A stretch of 64,000 nt of DNA from Rhizobium sp. TH2 (lineage in GTDB: Bacteria > Pseudomonadota > Alphaproteobacteria > Rhizobiales > Rhizobiaceae): the NCBI RefSeq assembly GCF_024707525.1, contig NZ_CP062231.1, positions 5,555,501 through 5,619,500 of the forward strand, given 5' to 3'. A model generated the notes under the pieces. The model did no database searches. It saw nothing but the letters and a program-made list of their open reading frames with translations, and was not told where the DNA came from. Of this stretch, positions 53,928 through 62,680 are shown in pieces; positions within the stretch are counted from its first letter, which is position 1, and each line of letters begins with the position of its first letter. Made by a program: the position numbers and the translations under genes.

Positions 53928-54155
53928 ATGAACATCGCGATCAAGGACACTTCTCTAGAAGACATCGTGCGCCGCATCGAGGCTGGCGAACACGTGACGC
54001 TGACGCGCGACGGCAAGCCTTTCGCGAAGGTCGAGCCTACCCTCGCAGAAGCAGCGCCGGTCAAGAAGAGCATCCTGGGAGCGATGCGTGGCCAAATATG
54101 GATGGCGGATGACTTCGATGAACTCGGTCCCGAATGGGACGAGTACACTAAATGA
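53928..54155 (+). CDS. Phd/YefM-type antitoxin
   Basis: A 75-residue antitoxin. The N-terminal DNA-binding part MNIAIKDTSLEDIVRRIEAGEHVTLTRDGKPFAKVEP is typical of Phd; the C-terminal acidic tail (DFDELGPEWDEYTK) would wrap the toxin. The start at 53928 is preferred over 53889, which runs through the operator dyad. It overlaps the toxin gene by 4 nt. Confidence 0.9.
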   Translation: MNIAIKDTSLEDIVRRIEAGEHVTLTRDGKPFAKVEPTLAEAAPVKKSILGAMRGQIWMADDFDELGPEWDEYTK

Positions 54156-54529
54156 CATCACGCCTTTTTCTTCTAGACACACACATCGTCATTTGGGCTC
54201 TGAACGGCGATGCGCGTCTCCCGGCCCAATATGTTCCTATCATAGAAGACGGCGCGAAATGCTATGTGAGCATCGCATCGCTGTGGGAGATCGCCATCAA
54301 GCAATCTCTCGGGAAACTTGATGTCCGAAAGGATGTCGTGGATGCCTTGATGGAGGGCGATATTGAGCTTCTCCCTGTGAGCACGGCAGCCATCGAGGCG
54401 GTCCGCACTCTTCCGCATCACCATCGCGATCCCTTCGATCGCATGCTTATCGCCCAGGCGATGACAGAGAACCTGAGTCTGCTGACGGTCGATCGCCATT
54501 TCGCGCTTTATAGCGTCACGATAGCCTGA
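54152..54529 (+). CDS. VapC-type PIN-domain toxin
   Basis: A 125-residue PIN-domain ribonuclease. Acidic metal residues lie in LLDTHIVIWAL (D9), SLWEIAIK (E), DPFDRMLIAQA (D) and LLTVD (D). Such toxins cleave tRNA or rRNA and are held in check by the upstream antitoxin. The pairing of a Phd-like antitoxin with a PIN toxin is common. Complete catalytic residues suggest it is active. Confidence 0.9.
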   Translation: MTSRLFLLDTHIVIWALNGDARLPAQYVPIIEDGAKCYVSIASLWEIAIKQSLGKLDVRKDVVDALMEGDIELLPVSTAAIEAVRTLPHHHRDPFDRMLIAQAMTENLSLLTVDRHFALYSVTIA

Positions 54530-54560
54530 GCGTCAATCCTAAGGCCGGTCCCGATACCGT

Positions 54561-55628
54561 TCAATCGATCCTACGCCCGTCGGCATCGAAGACATGCAGG
54601 TGCTGGGGTGGGAAGGCGACCTGGATCTTCGGGCCGGCGGCGAGCATCGCGCGATCGAGCGTGAACAGCTTGAACGGCAAGCCGTGCAGCGAGGCATGCA
54701 CGATGATCCCGAAACCGGTCGGCTCCATGAGTTCGACACTTGCCGTCATCCCACCTTCGCTGACGACCGCGACATGTTCGGGCCGAACCCCGAGTGTCAC
54801 CGGCGCATTCGGTGCGATGCCGCTCTTGGTTCGCACCGGCAACTCAGTGCCGTCGGCTAGCTTGATCGTCGCGTTCTCGCCAGAGAACACGCACTGCGCT
54901 TCGAGGAAATTCATCCCCGGCGAGCCAATGAAGCCCGCGACGAACAGGTTGGCGGGGCGATCGTAGAGATCGAGCGGCGTGCCGACTTGCTGCACCACGC
55001 CGCCATGCATGGCGACGATCCGGTCGGCCAGCGTCATCGCCTCGATCTGATCATGCGTTACATAGATGGAAGTCGCCTTGAGGTCGGCGTGCAGTTTCTT
55101 GATCTCGGCGCGCATCTGTTCGCGCAGGCGCGCATCGAGATTGGAAAGCGGTTCGTCGAACAGGAAGGCCTTGGGCTGGCGCACAATGGCGCGGCCCATG
55201 GCGACGCGCTGGCGCTGGCCACCGGAGAGTGCCTTGGGCCGACGCTCCAGTAGGGGATCGAGCCCGAGCTTGGCGGACGCAGCAGCGACCGCGCTTGCGA
55301 TCTTCTCCTGCGCCTGCTTCCTAAGCCTCAGGCTGTAGCTCATGTTGTTGGCCACATTCATATGCGGATAGAGCGCATAGGATTGGAACACCATGGCGAT
55401 ATCGCGATCCTTGGGCGCGAGATCGTTGACCCGCTTGCCCTCGATGCTGATATCGCCGCCGCTGACCTCCTCGAGCCCCGCAATCATCCGCAGCAATGTG
55501 GACTTGCCGCAACCGGAGGGGCCGACCAGCACGATGAATTCGCCGTCCCTGATATCGAGATCGACGCCGTGCAGGACATGCACCTTGCCGAAGCTCTTCT
55601 GGACATTCTGGATATTGATGGAAGCCAT
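54561..55628 (-). CDS. ABC transporter ATP-binding subunit (CUT1, UgpC type)
   Basis: A 355-residue ATPase. Walker [10 protein letters not shown] (about 37-45), the Q-loop [11 protein letters not shown], signature [14 protein letters not shown], Walker [11 protein letters not shown] and TOBE-like C-terminal part with GVRPEHVAV. It lies 4 nt after the permease pair. It is the last gene of the second CUT1 operon, whose substrate is unknown. Confidence 0.94.
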   Translation of the reverse strand: MASINIQNVQKSFGKVHVLHGVDLDIRDGEFIVLVGPSGCGKSTLLRMIAGLEEVSGGDISIEGKRVNDLAPKDRDIAMVFQSYALYPHMNVANNMSYSLRLRKQAQEKIASAVAAASAKLGLDPLLERRPKALSGGQRQRVAMGRAIVRQPKAFLFDEPLSNLDARLREQMRAEIKKLHADLKATSIYVTHDQIEAMTLADRIVAMHGGVVQQVGTPLDLYDRPANLFVAGFIGSPGMNFLEAQCVFSGENATIKLADGTELPVRTKSGIAPNAPVTLGVRPEHVAVVSEGGMTASVELMEPTGFGIIVHASLHGLPFKLFTLDRAMLAAGPKIQVAFPPQHLHVFDADGRRID

Positions 55629-55632
55629 AAGT

Positions 55633-56466
55633 TTAACCCTTGACCGCGCCGGCCGTGAGGCCTTGGACGAGATAGCGCTGGATGAGCAGGAAGAAGAGGC
55701 CGGCCGGAATGAGCGCCATGACGCCCGCTGCCATCATCTGCCCGAAATCGACCGAGAATTTCGACACAAAAGTGAGCAGACCGACCGGGAAGGTCGCGGC
55801 ATCATTGCCGTTGATCAGCATCAGGGCGAAGAGCAACTCGCTCCAGGCGGCGGTAAACACGAAGCCCAGCGTCGCGGCGATGCCCGGCAGCGTCAGCGGC
55901 AGGATGATTTGGCGGAACGCAACGAATTGGGTGGCCCCGTCGATCATCGCGGCTTCTTCGAGATCGCGTGGAATTCCGTCGAAGAAGGACTGCATCAGGA
56001 AGGTCGCGAAGGGCACGTTGAAGGCAGTGTAGACGATGATGAGACCGGTCAGGCTGTTGGTCAGCCCGAGCGGCGACAGGATCTTGAAGATCGGCGCCAC
56101 CAGCATGACCAATGGGAACATCTGTGTCAGCAGCATCAGCGCCACGATCCAGTATTTCGCAGGGAAGGAGAAGCGCGACAGCGCATAGCCGGAGAGTGAC
56201 GCGCAGACCGTCACGGCAACCGCCGTCGATGCCGAGACGATCAGGCTGTTCTTGAAGAAGGTCGGAAAGGCGCTGTGGCGCAGCACGAAGGAATAGTGTT
56301 CCCAGGTCATCTCTGACGGCCACATCCGCACGCCCTCGCTATAGAGCAGCTTGTTCGGCGTCACCGAAACCTTAAGCAGCCAGAACAGCGGAAACAGCGC
56401 GAAGACGATATAGACGAGAATCGCCAGTCGGTGCGCAATGGTAGGAATTATGCTGCCTGATCTCAT
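55633..56466 (-). CDS. ABC transporter permease, MalG type
   Basis: A 277-residue inner-membrane permease with about six helices. The EAA loop reads EEAAMIDGATQFVAFRQIILPLTLPG and the C-terminus VQGLTAGAVKG is typical of CUT1 MalG proteins. It lies 4 nt from its neighbours on both sides. Confidence 0.93.
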   Translation of the reverse strand: MRSGSIIPTIAHRLAILVYIVFALFPLFWLLKVSVTPNKLLYSEGVRMWPSEMTWEHYSFVLRHSAFPTFFKNSLIVSASTAVAVTVCASLSGYALSRFSFPAKYWIVALMLLTQMFPLVMLVAPIFKILSPLGLTNSLTGLIIVYTAFNVPFATFLMQSFFDGIPRDLEEAAMIDGATQFVAFRQIILPLTLPGIAATLGFVFTAAWSELLFALMLINGNDAATFPVGLLTFVSKFSVDFGQMMAAGVMALIPAGLFFLLIQRYLVQGLTAGAVKG

Positions 56467-56470
56467 GGTC

Positions 56471-57403
56471 TCAATCCTTCAACAGCATCTGGCGGAGCAG
56501 GATGATCAGCATCGAATAGGCGAGCAGCAGCACCAGCAGCACCAGCGCGATCGCTGAGGCGTAGCCGAAATCGAGCGCCCTGAAGGCTTGGGTGAAGATG
56601 TAGCTGGCGACGATCTGCGTCCGGTCCGCCGGCCCGCCCGATGTCATCACCACGATCAGGTCGGCGAAATTCGAGACCCATACGGTGCGCAGAAGCACCG
56701 TGACCGCGATGGTCGGCGCGAGAAATGGCAGCGTGATCGAACGGAAGCGCTGGAACCAGCCGGCACCATCGATCGAGGCGGCCTCGTAGAGATCGCGCGG
56801 GATTGCCTGCAGTGCTGCCAGCAGCGTGATGGCGAAGAAGGGAATGCCCCACCAGACATTGGCAATGATCGGCCCCCACATCGCATAATGCGGGTCGGAC
56901 AGGATATTGCCCGGCTCGTTCATCAGGCCCATCGCAAAGAGCCAGTGCGGAATAGGCCCGATAACAGGATTGAAGAGCCATGCCCAATTCAGGCCAGCGA
57001 GGAAACTCGGCACGGCCCAGGGCAGGAAGACCAGCGCCTGGACGATGCCCCGGCCGCGAAACGGCTTGTCGAGCAAAAGCGCGAGGATCAGCCCGAAGAT
57101 GAATTGCAGGAGGACGGAAGCGCCTGTCCACCAGAGCGTGTTCTTCAGCGCTCCATAGAATGCGGCATCTTTGGACAGGGTCCGGAAATGATCCAGCCCG
57201 ATAAAGCCGCCCGAGAAGGGATTGAGCAGCACGATATCGCGGAAGGCATAGGAAATGCCGATCACCAGCGGCACCAGCATCACCCCGGCAATCAGGATCA
57301 GCGATGGCGCGCTATATAAATAGGGCGTCGAACCGTCGGCGAGGCGCTTCAGCCACGGCTTGCGGTCGTGCCGCCGGTCGATCGTATCGGCAGGAATGGT
57401 CAT
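56471..57403 (-). CDS. ABC transporter permease, MalF type
   Basis: A 310-residue permease with about six helices. The EAA loop reads YEAASIDGAGWFQRFRSITLPFLAP. A 149-nt gap with short hairpins separates it from the binding-protein gene upstream, as in the smo operon. It starts the permease part of the second CUT1 system. Confidence 0.93.
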   Translation of the reverse strand: MTIPADTIDRRHDRKPWLKRLADGSTPYLYSAPSLILIAGVMLVPLVIGISYAFRDIVLLNPFSGGFIGLDHFRTLSKDAAFYGALKNTLWWTGASVLLQFIFGLILALLLDKPFRGRGIVQALVFLPWAVPSFLAGLNWAWLFNPVIGPIPHWLFAMGLMNEPGNILSDPHYAMWGPIIANVWWGIPFFAITLLAALQAIPRDLYEAASIDGAGWFQRFRSITLPFLAPTIAVTVLLRTVWVSNFADLIVVMTSGGPADRTQIVASYIFTQAFRALDFGYASAIALVLLVLLLAYSMLIILLRQMLLKD

Positions 57404-57447
57404 CAGCCAAGCTTTCCCTCATGCGGCGCCTTCGCCGTCATGTATTG

Positions 57448-57462
57448 CAGCGTCTTTCGCTG
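57448..57462. other. Short hairpin in permease/binding-protein gap
   Basis: CAGCG-TCTTT-CGCTG is a perfect 5-bp hairpin in the 149-nt gap 57404-57552, among other GC-rich partial dyads. No ORF is supported in the gap. It may shield the binding-protein mRNA end; that is a guess from place. Confidence 0.35.
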
Positions 57463-57552
57463 TCATTTTCGCGGCGTCTTCGCGCCGGTCTTACCCCGTG
57501 AAAGTTGGCGACGGCCGGCTACCCCAGCCGCCCGCCGCCGATCTCGCCCTGC

Positions 57553-58815
57553 TTACTTCTTGGCGAGATGTTTCTGCTGGGCCTTGGTCAGATATTCGGC
57601 CCACTGGTCAGCCAGTTCCTTCGGCGTGATCTCGCCGAGCAGCGCCTGCTGTGAGGTCTTGATCGCGATCGAATCCTTGAAGAAGGCAAACTCCTCAAGA
57701 TAGGTCGGCATCACGGTCGGAACCGTGTTCGGATCCGCCAGTTCCTCGAACCAGCCCTTGAACTGGTCACCCGCGTAGAAAGGGTCCTTCTCGGCCGACT
57801 TCAGCGCCGGCAGCGCGCCGACGCGCTTGTTCCACTCGATATTGCCTTCCGGGCCTTCGAGGGTGGCGATCAGCTTCCAGGAAAGATCCTTGTCCTTGGT
57901 GGTCGAGAACATCGACCAGCCGGCATAGCCGATCGTCGGATAGGACTTGCCATCCGGCCCCTTGGGCAGCGGCATGACGCCGAAATCGTCCTTGTTCATG
58001 CGTTCGGCAATGGCGATCAGCGCGTCCGGATCCTGGTCGAGGAAGGCGCATGTACCGGAATAGAAGCCGGCCACGATCTCGTTGAAGCCCCAGTTGATGC
58101 TGTCCTTCGGCGCGTAGCCCTTCTTGTAGAGATCGACCATCCACTCGAAGCCCTTGACCCAGCCTTCGCTGTTCATGGTCGAGGTGCCATCTTCTTTGAA
58201 GTAGGTATTGTCGCCGGCCATGGAGGCGGCGAAGATCATCCAGCCATTGAGCCCGCCGGGACCGCCGCGCATGCAGTAGCCATATTTGCCGGGGAGCTTG
58301 GAAATCGCTGCTGAAGCCGCGGTGAATTCATCGAGGGTCTTCGGCGGCTCCTTCACGCCGGCTTCTGCAAGAAGCTTCTTGTTGTAGAACATGGCGCGCA
58401 GATAGAAGCCGTAAGGCAGCATATAGGCCGTATCCTTGACGTCGCGGCCGAGGTCCAGTGCGCGCGGTGTCAGGTCGCCGGTGTGCTCCCACTTTTCGAG
58501 ATAAGGCTCAAGGCTTTCGAGCATGCCGTTATTGGCATAGAGCGACAGCCAGGTGTCGGGCATTTCCATCACGTCGGGCGTGTCGCCGGCGGAGACCATG
58601 GTGGCGAACTTCTGGAAGGCTTCGCCCCACGGCAGTGAGATGATCTCGACCTTGGTGCCGGGATTGGCCGTCTCGAACTTGGCGACGATCGATTTCAGCG
58701 TTTCGGTGCGCTCGGGGCTGGTGATCACTTCCACCAGTTTCAGCGTCGTGTCGGCAATGGCGGTTCCCGCCATCATCGTGGCGAAGAGTGCTGCGGTAAT
58801 CAGTCTTTTCATCAT
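57553..58815 (-). CDS. ABC transporter extracellular solute-binding protein (CUT1)
   Basis: A 420-residue binding protein. The signal peptide MMKRLITAALFATMMAGTAIA is followed by DTTLKLVEVITSPERTETLK. Ligand-site regions include WGEAFQKFATMVSAGDTPDVMEMPDTWL and GYAGWSMFSTTKDKDLSWKLIATLEGPEG. The ATG at 58815 has GGGAG 8 nt upstream. It follows the PLP-enzyme gene by 31 nt, so it belongs to the same operon. Confidence 0.93.
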   Translation of the reverse strand: MMKRLITAALFATMMAGTAIADTTLKLVEVITSPERTETLKSIVAKFETANPGTKVEIISLPWGEAFQKFATMVSAGDTPDVMEMPDTWLSLYANNGMLESLEPYLEKWEHTGDLTPRALDLGRDVKDTAYMLPYGFYLRAMFYNKKLLAEAGVKEPPKTLDEFTAASAAISKLPGKYGYCMRGGPGGLNGWMIFAASMAGDNTYFKEDGTSTMNSEGWVKGFEWMVDLYKKGYAPKDSINWGFNEIVAGFYSGTCAFLDQDPDALIAIAERMNKDDFGVMPLPKGPDGKSYPTIGYAGWSMFSTTKDKDLSWKLIATLEGPEGNIEWNKRVGALPALKSAEKDPFYAGDQFKGWFEELADPNTVPTVMPTYLEEFAFFKDSIAIKTSQQALLGEITPKELADQWAEYLTKAQQKHLAKK

Positions 58816-58846
58816 GTCCGTTTCTCCCAGTTTCGGTTCATTGATC

Positions 58847-60013
58847 TCACGTTGCGGCTGCCATCGCCGCCTCGATATCGCTCCATAGCGCCTCTGTTCC
58901 CTCGAGGCCGACATGGAGGCGTACGGACCGCGCATTGATGCCAAAGGCATGCGCGGAATTCGGCTGTGCCTTCTGCTGAAGCACGACCTCGCCCGGTACG
59001 ATCAGGCTTTCATGTCCGCCCCAGCTGACACCCAGCTTGAAGAGCGAGAGGTGATCGGCGAAGGCGCGGATATCGACGCCCTCGCGGAAAATGAAAGAGA
59101 ACAGGCCCGAAGTGCCGTTCAATCCCGGCGGCAGGCGATTGGCGAGACCCGGATGGCACACCTGCTCGACCAGCGCATGATCCTGCAGCCGCCGTGCGAT
59201 CTCCATGCCGGAGGCTTCGTGTGCTTTCATGCGGATCGGCAGAGTCCGCAGGCCGCGAATGAGCAGCCACGCATCGAACGGCGACATCTTGGCGCCGAGA
59301 TAGGGATAGGCCTCGGCCTTGATGCGGCCGATCAGCTCCTTCGAGCCCGCGACGACGCCCGAGACGACATCGCTATGACCGCCGAGATATTTAGAGGCGG
59401 AATGCAGCACAAGATCGACGCCCAGCTTGATCGGTTGCTGGAAGATGGGGCTCGCCCAGCTGTTGTCGATCATGGTGATCAGACCATGCCGCTTTGCGAG
59501 CGCCGCAAGCGCGCCGACATCATGGGCTTCCATCACCCAGCTTGTCGGGCTTTCCATGTAAAGCAGCTTGGCGCCGGGCAGCGCCCTGGCAACCGCTTCC
59601 TCGTCGCGGCCATCGACATAGGTCACTTCGACCTTGAGCTTCTTGAGGATCGTGCCGAACAGGCGAAAGGCATCGGGATAGACGTGGCGGACCGCGACGA
59701 TGCGGTCACCCGGTTCGACGAAGCTCAGCACCGTGGACGAGATTGCCGCCATGCCGCTGGCAAAGCCGAGTGCATCCTCCGCACCTTCAAGCTTGGCCAG
59801 CATCTCCTCGAACATCCGGACGGTCGGGTTCAGGCCGCGCGTATAGATCGGCCGCACCTTCTCGCCGCGATACGAGGAAATCATGTCGTCGTAATCGGAG
59901 AAGGTGAAGAGCGACGTCTGGAAGATCGGCGGCACCACGGCCTCCGCATAGTTGCCCTCGTCATGCGCGACGGTGAGCGAAGCAAGTTCGAACGGATCCA
60001 GCCCGTCATTCAT
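58847..60013 (-). CDS. PLP-dependent trans-sulfuration-type enzyme (cystathionine gamma/beta-lyase family)
   Basis: A 388-residue fold-type I enzyme of the Cys/Met-metabolism family. It has IYTRGLNPTVRMFEEMLAKLEGAEDALGFASGMAAI (about 55-90), MIDNSWASPIFQQPIKLGVD and the PLP lysine in LHSASKYLGGHSD (about 200-212). It would make or break a C-S or C-O bond at the beta or gamma carbon of an amino acid. It is encoded between a GntR regulator and a CUT1 transporter, so it probably works on the imported compound. The start overlaps the gntR stop by 4 nt. Confidence 0.9.
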   Translation of the reverse strand: MNDGLDPFELASLTVAHDEGNYAEAVVPPIFQTSLFTFSDYDDMISSYRGEKVRPIYTRGLNPTVRMFEEMLAKLEGAEDALGFASGMAAISSTVLSFVEPGDRIVAVRHVYPDAFRLFGTILKKLKVEVTYVDGRDEEAVARALPGAKLLYMESPTSWVMEAHDVGALAALAKRHGLITMIDNSWASPIFQQPIKLGVDLVLHSASKYLGGHSDVVSGVVAGSKELIGRIKAEAYPYLGAKMSPFDAWLLIRGLRTLPIRMKAHEASGMEIARRLQDHALVEQVCHPGLANRLPPGLNGTSGLFSFIFREGVDIRAFADHLSLFKLGVSWGGHESLIVPGEVVLQQKAQPNSAHAFGINARSVRLHVGLEGTEALWSDIEAAMAAAT

Positions 60014-60732
60014 TTCGACATTTCCTTGATATCTTCCTCGACCACGTCGAGAATCTTGAGCGTCTCGCGCCGCGCGGCCTCGGTGTCCTGGGCGACGATC
60101 GCGTTGAACAGCGTGCGGTGGAACGGAAACGAGCGGCGGGCGAAATCCACCCGGTCGAAGGGGTGTGTCCAGAACCGCTCGAATGCGCCACGCATCTGCT
60201 CCAGCAATTGCGCGAACAGCGGATTGTGGGTGGCATCGTAAATGGCAAGGTGGAAGGCCAGGTCCTCCGGCCCCGACGTGCCCTTGGCAATATGCACGCG
60301 CTCCATCTCGTTGAGCTTTTCCTCGATCATGACGAGGTCCTGCGCCGTGCGGCGGCGCGCCGCGACCATGCCGGCTTCGCATTCGATGCCGCGCCGTACT
60401 TCCAGCGTCTGCAACAGCACATCGCGCAGATGCGTCGCATTGAGCGACAGCGGCATGTGGATCGTGGCGAGAGACACGGGCTTGAGCAGATACGTGCCGC
60501 TGCCCTTGCGGGTTTCCATGACGCCGAGCGCCTGGAAATGACGGATGACCTCGCGGATGGTCGAGCGGCCGACGGCGAGCGCCGACATCAATTCGCGCTC
60601 GGCTGGCAACCGGTCGCCGGCTTTCAGGCTGGCGCTGTCGATATAGGTGGCGAGCGCGTCGATGACCTGCGCCGCCCTGTCGAGCGGCGGCAATGGCATG
60701 AATTGCGGCCTGCCGTTTACATCTGCCGTCAT
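60010..60732 (-). CDS. GntR-family (FadR/FCD subgroup) transcriptional regulator
   Basis: A 240-residue regulator. The N-terminal winged helix has LKAGDRLPAERELMSALAVGRSTIREVIRHFQALGVMETRKGSGTYL (about 36-82) and the C-terminal all-helical FCD domain (about 110-230) keeps the metal-binding His in AFHLAIYDATHNPL and PFHRTLFNAI. The start at 60732 has GGGGAA upstream; 60825 is unlikely. It leads the lyase-transporter operon and probably controls it, with candidate sites just upstream. Confidence 0.92.
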   Translation of the reverse strand: MTADVNGRPQFMPLPPLDRAAQVIDALATYIDSASLKAGDRLPAERELMSALAVGRSTIREVIRHFQALGVMETRKGSGTYLLKPVSLATIHMPLSLNATHLRDVLLQTLEVRRGIECEAGMVAARRRTAQDLVMIEEKLNEMERVHIAKGTSGPEDLAFHLAIYDATHNPLFAQLLEQMRGAFERFWTHPFDRVDFARRSFPFHRTLFNAIVAQDTEAARRETLKILDVVEEDIKEMSK

Positions 60733-60784
60733 CCGGCGATTTCCCCTGTCGACGCCGCTTCTTGAATCGAGCGGCTTTAAATTG

Positions 60785-60848
60785 GTCTGACATCCTAGCA
60801 TTTCCGACGAATCGGTCCTTGTCAACCAACTCCGAGCAAGGGTCAGAC
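60785..60848. promoter_or_regulatory. Candidate FadR-type operator half-pairs before gntR
   Basis: GTCTGAC (60785-60791) and GTCAGAC (60842-60848) are two GTCNGAC palindromes 57 nt apart in the 172-nt gap upstream of gntR. The first closely follows the T-N-G-T-N3-A-C-N-A consensus of FadR/FCD regulators, with one change. Binding is inferred. Confidence 0.4.
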
Positions 60849-60904
60849 ATGCCGTCGCAACCGAGATGCGGTTTCAGCAGGATCGGGGTATTAGGGGCGT
60901 ATGA

Positions 60905-61798
60905 TCAGGATTGCTTGGCAGGCCCGTTGATGCGCTGGTTGCGCAGCAATTGCTTCATGTTTTCAAAGCGCTGCCCATGTTCGGCGTCACGTCGAAGACC
61001 GACCGCCGAACAGAGGATATCGACGACGACGAGGGCCGCGATACGCGAGATCGTCGGCGTGTAGATGTCGGTATTGTCGAGCGTCTCGACCAGGATTGCC
61101 ACGTCGCAATGGTCGAGCAGCGGCGAGCGCGAGCCGGAAACCGCGATCACCCTGGCGCCGCCGGCCTGCGCTTCCTTCGCCACCTCGATCATCGCGATCG
61201 TGTGGCCGGTATTGGAGAAAATCACCGCAACATCGCCGGGCCGCATCATCGATGCTGTCATCAACTGCTGATGCGTGTCGGCCTGCGCGCCGCAGGGCAC
61301 GCCGAACAGCGGAAACTTCTGCTGTGCATCGAGCGCCACGATGCCCGAGGCGCCCAGGCCGAAGAATTCTATGCTGCGGGCCTCGCTGAGCAGCGCGATC
61401 GCTTCACCCAGCGCCTTGGTGTCGAGATGGCTGCGCGCCCAGTCGAGGCTGGTCATCGTATAGCCGAAGATCTTCTCGACCAGTTCGGACGTACTGTCGT
61501 CCTTCGAAAGCACCGAATGCGTCGCGGTCGTGCCGAGTGCCAGGCTATGGGCGAGCCGGAGCTTGAACTCCTGGTAGCCGCTGCAGCCGATCGCCACACA
61601 GAACCGAATGACGGTCGGTTCGCTGACATCTGAGAGGGCTGCTGCTTCCGCCAGTGCGGCATTGAGGATACGACTCGGATCCTCCAGCACGCGGTTGGCG
61701 ACCTTGCGTTCGGACTTGCGAAGGTCAGGCAAGGCCTGCCGCACGATTTCTAGGATGTTTTGCCCGGTATTGCGGCTGGATATTTCTTCATATGCCAT
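60905..61798 (-). CDS. RpiR-family transcriptional regulator
   Basis: A 297-residue protein with an N-terminal RpiR helix-turn-helix (LPDLRKSERKVANRVLEDPSRILNAALAEAAALSDVSEPTVIRFC, about 24-68) and a C-terminal SIS domain (about 125-265, with GLGASGIVALDAQQKFPLFG and VIFSNTGHTIAMIEVAKEA) that senses a sugar phosphate. It ends the operon with the lactonase and dehydrogenases and is 23 nt from the MBL gene. Confidence 0.93.
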   Translation of the reverse strand: MAYEEISSRNTGQNILEIVRQALPDLRKSERKVANRVLEDPSRILNAALAEAAALSDVSEPTVIRFCVAIGCSGYQEFKLRLAHSLALGTTATHSVLSKDDSTSELVEKIFGYTMTSLDWARSHLDTKALGEAIALLSEARSIEFFGLGASGIVALDAQQKFPLFGVPCGAQADTHQQLMTASMMRPGDVAVIFSNTGHTIAMIEVAKEAQAGGARVIAVSGSRSPLLDHCDVAILVETLDNTDIYTPTISRIAALVVVDILCSAVGLRRDAEHGQRFENMKQLLRNQRINGPAKQS

Positions 61799-61821
61799 GA
61801 CAGATTTCCTGCCACCGTGCC

Positions 61822-62676
61822 CTACGCATCGTCAAGGCGAAACTCGATGCCGTAGCGGGCGCGCCGAAGCGCGATTGGCGCCTGCGCGACGGCATTTTCG
61901 ATCTCATCGGGCGCGATCGTGTTGAATGCGAACATGCCGTAATGATGCGCGATCATTGCGCCGATGCCGCAGCGGGCACAAAGTGCGATGGATTCAGAAA
62001 GTGTGAGGTTTCCAGCGAAGCCCGATGTTCGCAATGCTTCCGAGCGTCCATTGACCGGCAGCAATGCCAGATCGGGTGCTAAGGCCCTGATCTCCTCGTC
62101 CTGCCCGGGAAAGGGAATCGTGTCACCGGAGTGGAGGATTTTCACCTTGCCGAATTCCAGGCCATAGCCGAGAAAGCGGTGGCGGCCGGCTTCGTCGCGT
62201 TCCAATGTCTCATGGGCAGCCCGCATGACATGAAGCTCTAGATTTCCAATCTTCATGCGATCTCCCGCATCGATTTTGATCAACCGGCTCGCATCGACAC
62301 CGATCCGTTGCATGGCAAGCTCCCACGCGGCGGCGGGCACCACGAAGTTCAATCCGGGCAGGCGTTTCGCCAGCAGGTTCAGCGTCTCGCCATCCATGTG
62401 GTCGGTGTGATGATGGGTGCAGAGCATAAGATCGACCGGCCCTAGCTGATCCGCCCTCAGCGGCGCGGGCGCCATTCTTTCGTGCGAGAAGGCTGCATCG
62501 CGATATTTGACCGCGAGCGAATCCGAGAGATAGGGATCGATGACAATGCGCTCGCCCTGCGCATCGATCACAAAACCGGCCTGTCCGAGCCAGTAAAGCG
62601 ACACACCGTCGCCCGGACCCTTGGCGAGCCTGACCGCGAGCGGTTCGTCGAAAGGGGTGGCGCGCAGCGTCACCAT
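61822..62676 (-). CDS. Metallo-beta-lactamase-fold hydrolase (UlaG-like)
   Basis: A 284-residue MBL-fold enzyme. The zinc motif is THHHTDHMD (about 87-95), with HVMRAAHETLERDEAGRHRFLGYGLEF, GDTIPF and PHHYGMF-like AHHYGMFAFNT later. This set resembles UlaG, the L-ascorbate-6-phosphate lactonase, and related UPF0173 hydrolases. It lies 4 nt after the 2-hydroxyacid dehydrogenase gene, so it probably opens a sugar or acid lactone. Confidence 0.88.
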   Translation of the reverse strand: MVTLRATPFDEPLAVRLAKGPGDGVSLYWLGQAGFVIDAQGERIVIDPYLSDSLAVKYRDAAFSHERMAPAPLRADQLGPVDLMLCTHHHTDHMDGETLNLLAKRLPGLNFVVPAAAWELAMQRIGVDASRLIKIDAGDRMKIGNLELHVMRAAHETLERDEAGRHRFLGYGLEFGKVKILHSGDTIPFPGQDEEIRALAPDLALLPVNGRSEALRTSGFAGNLTLSESIALCARCGIGAMIAHHYGMFAFNTIAPDEIENAVAQAPIALRRARYGIEFRLDDA

Positions 62677-62680
62677 GGCA

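Noticed and set aside
60014..60850. N-terminal extension of the PLP enzyme over the gntR gene
   Set aside because: It is an alternative frame of gntR; the conserved enzyme start is at 60013 with an ATGA overlap.
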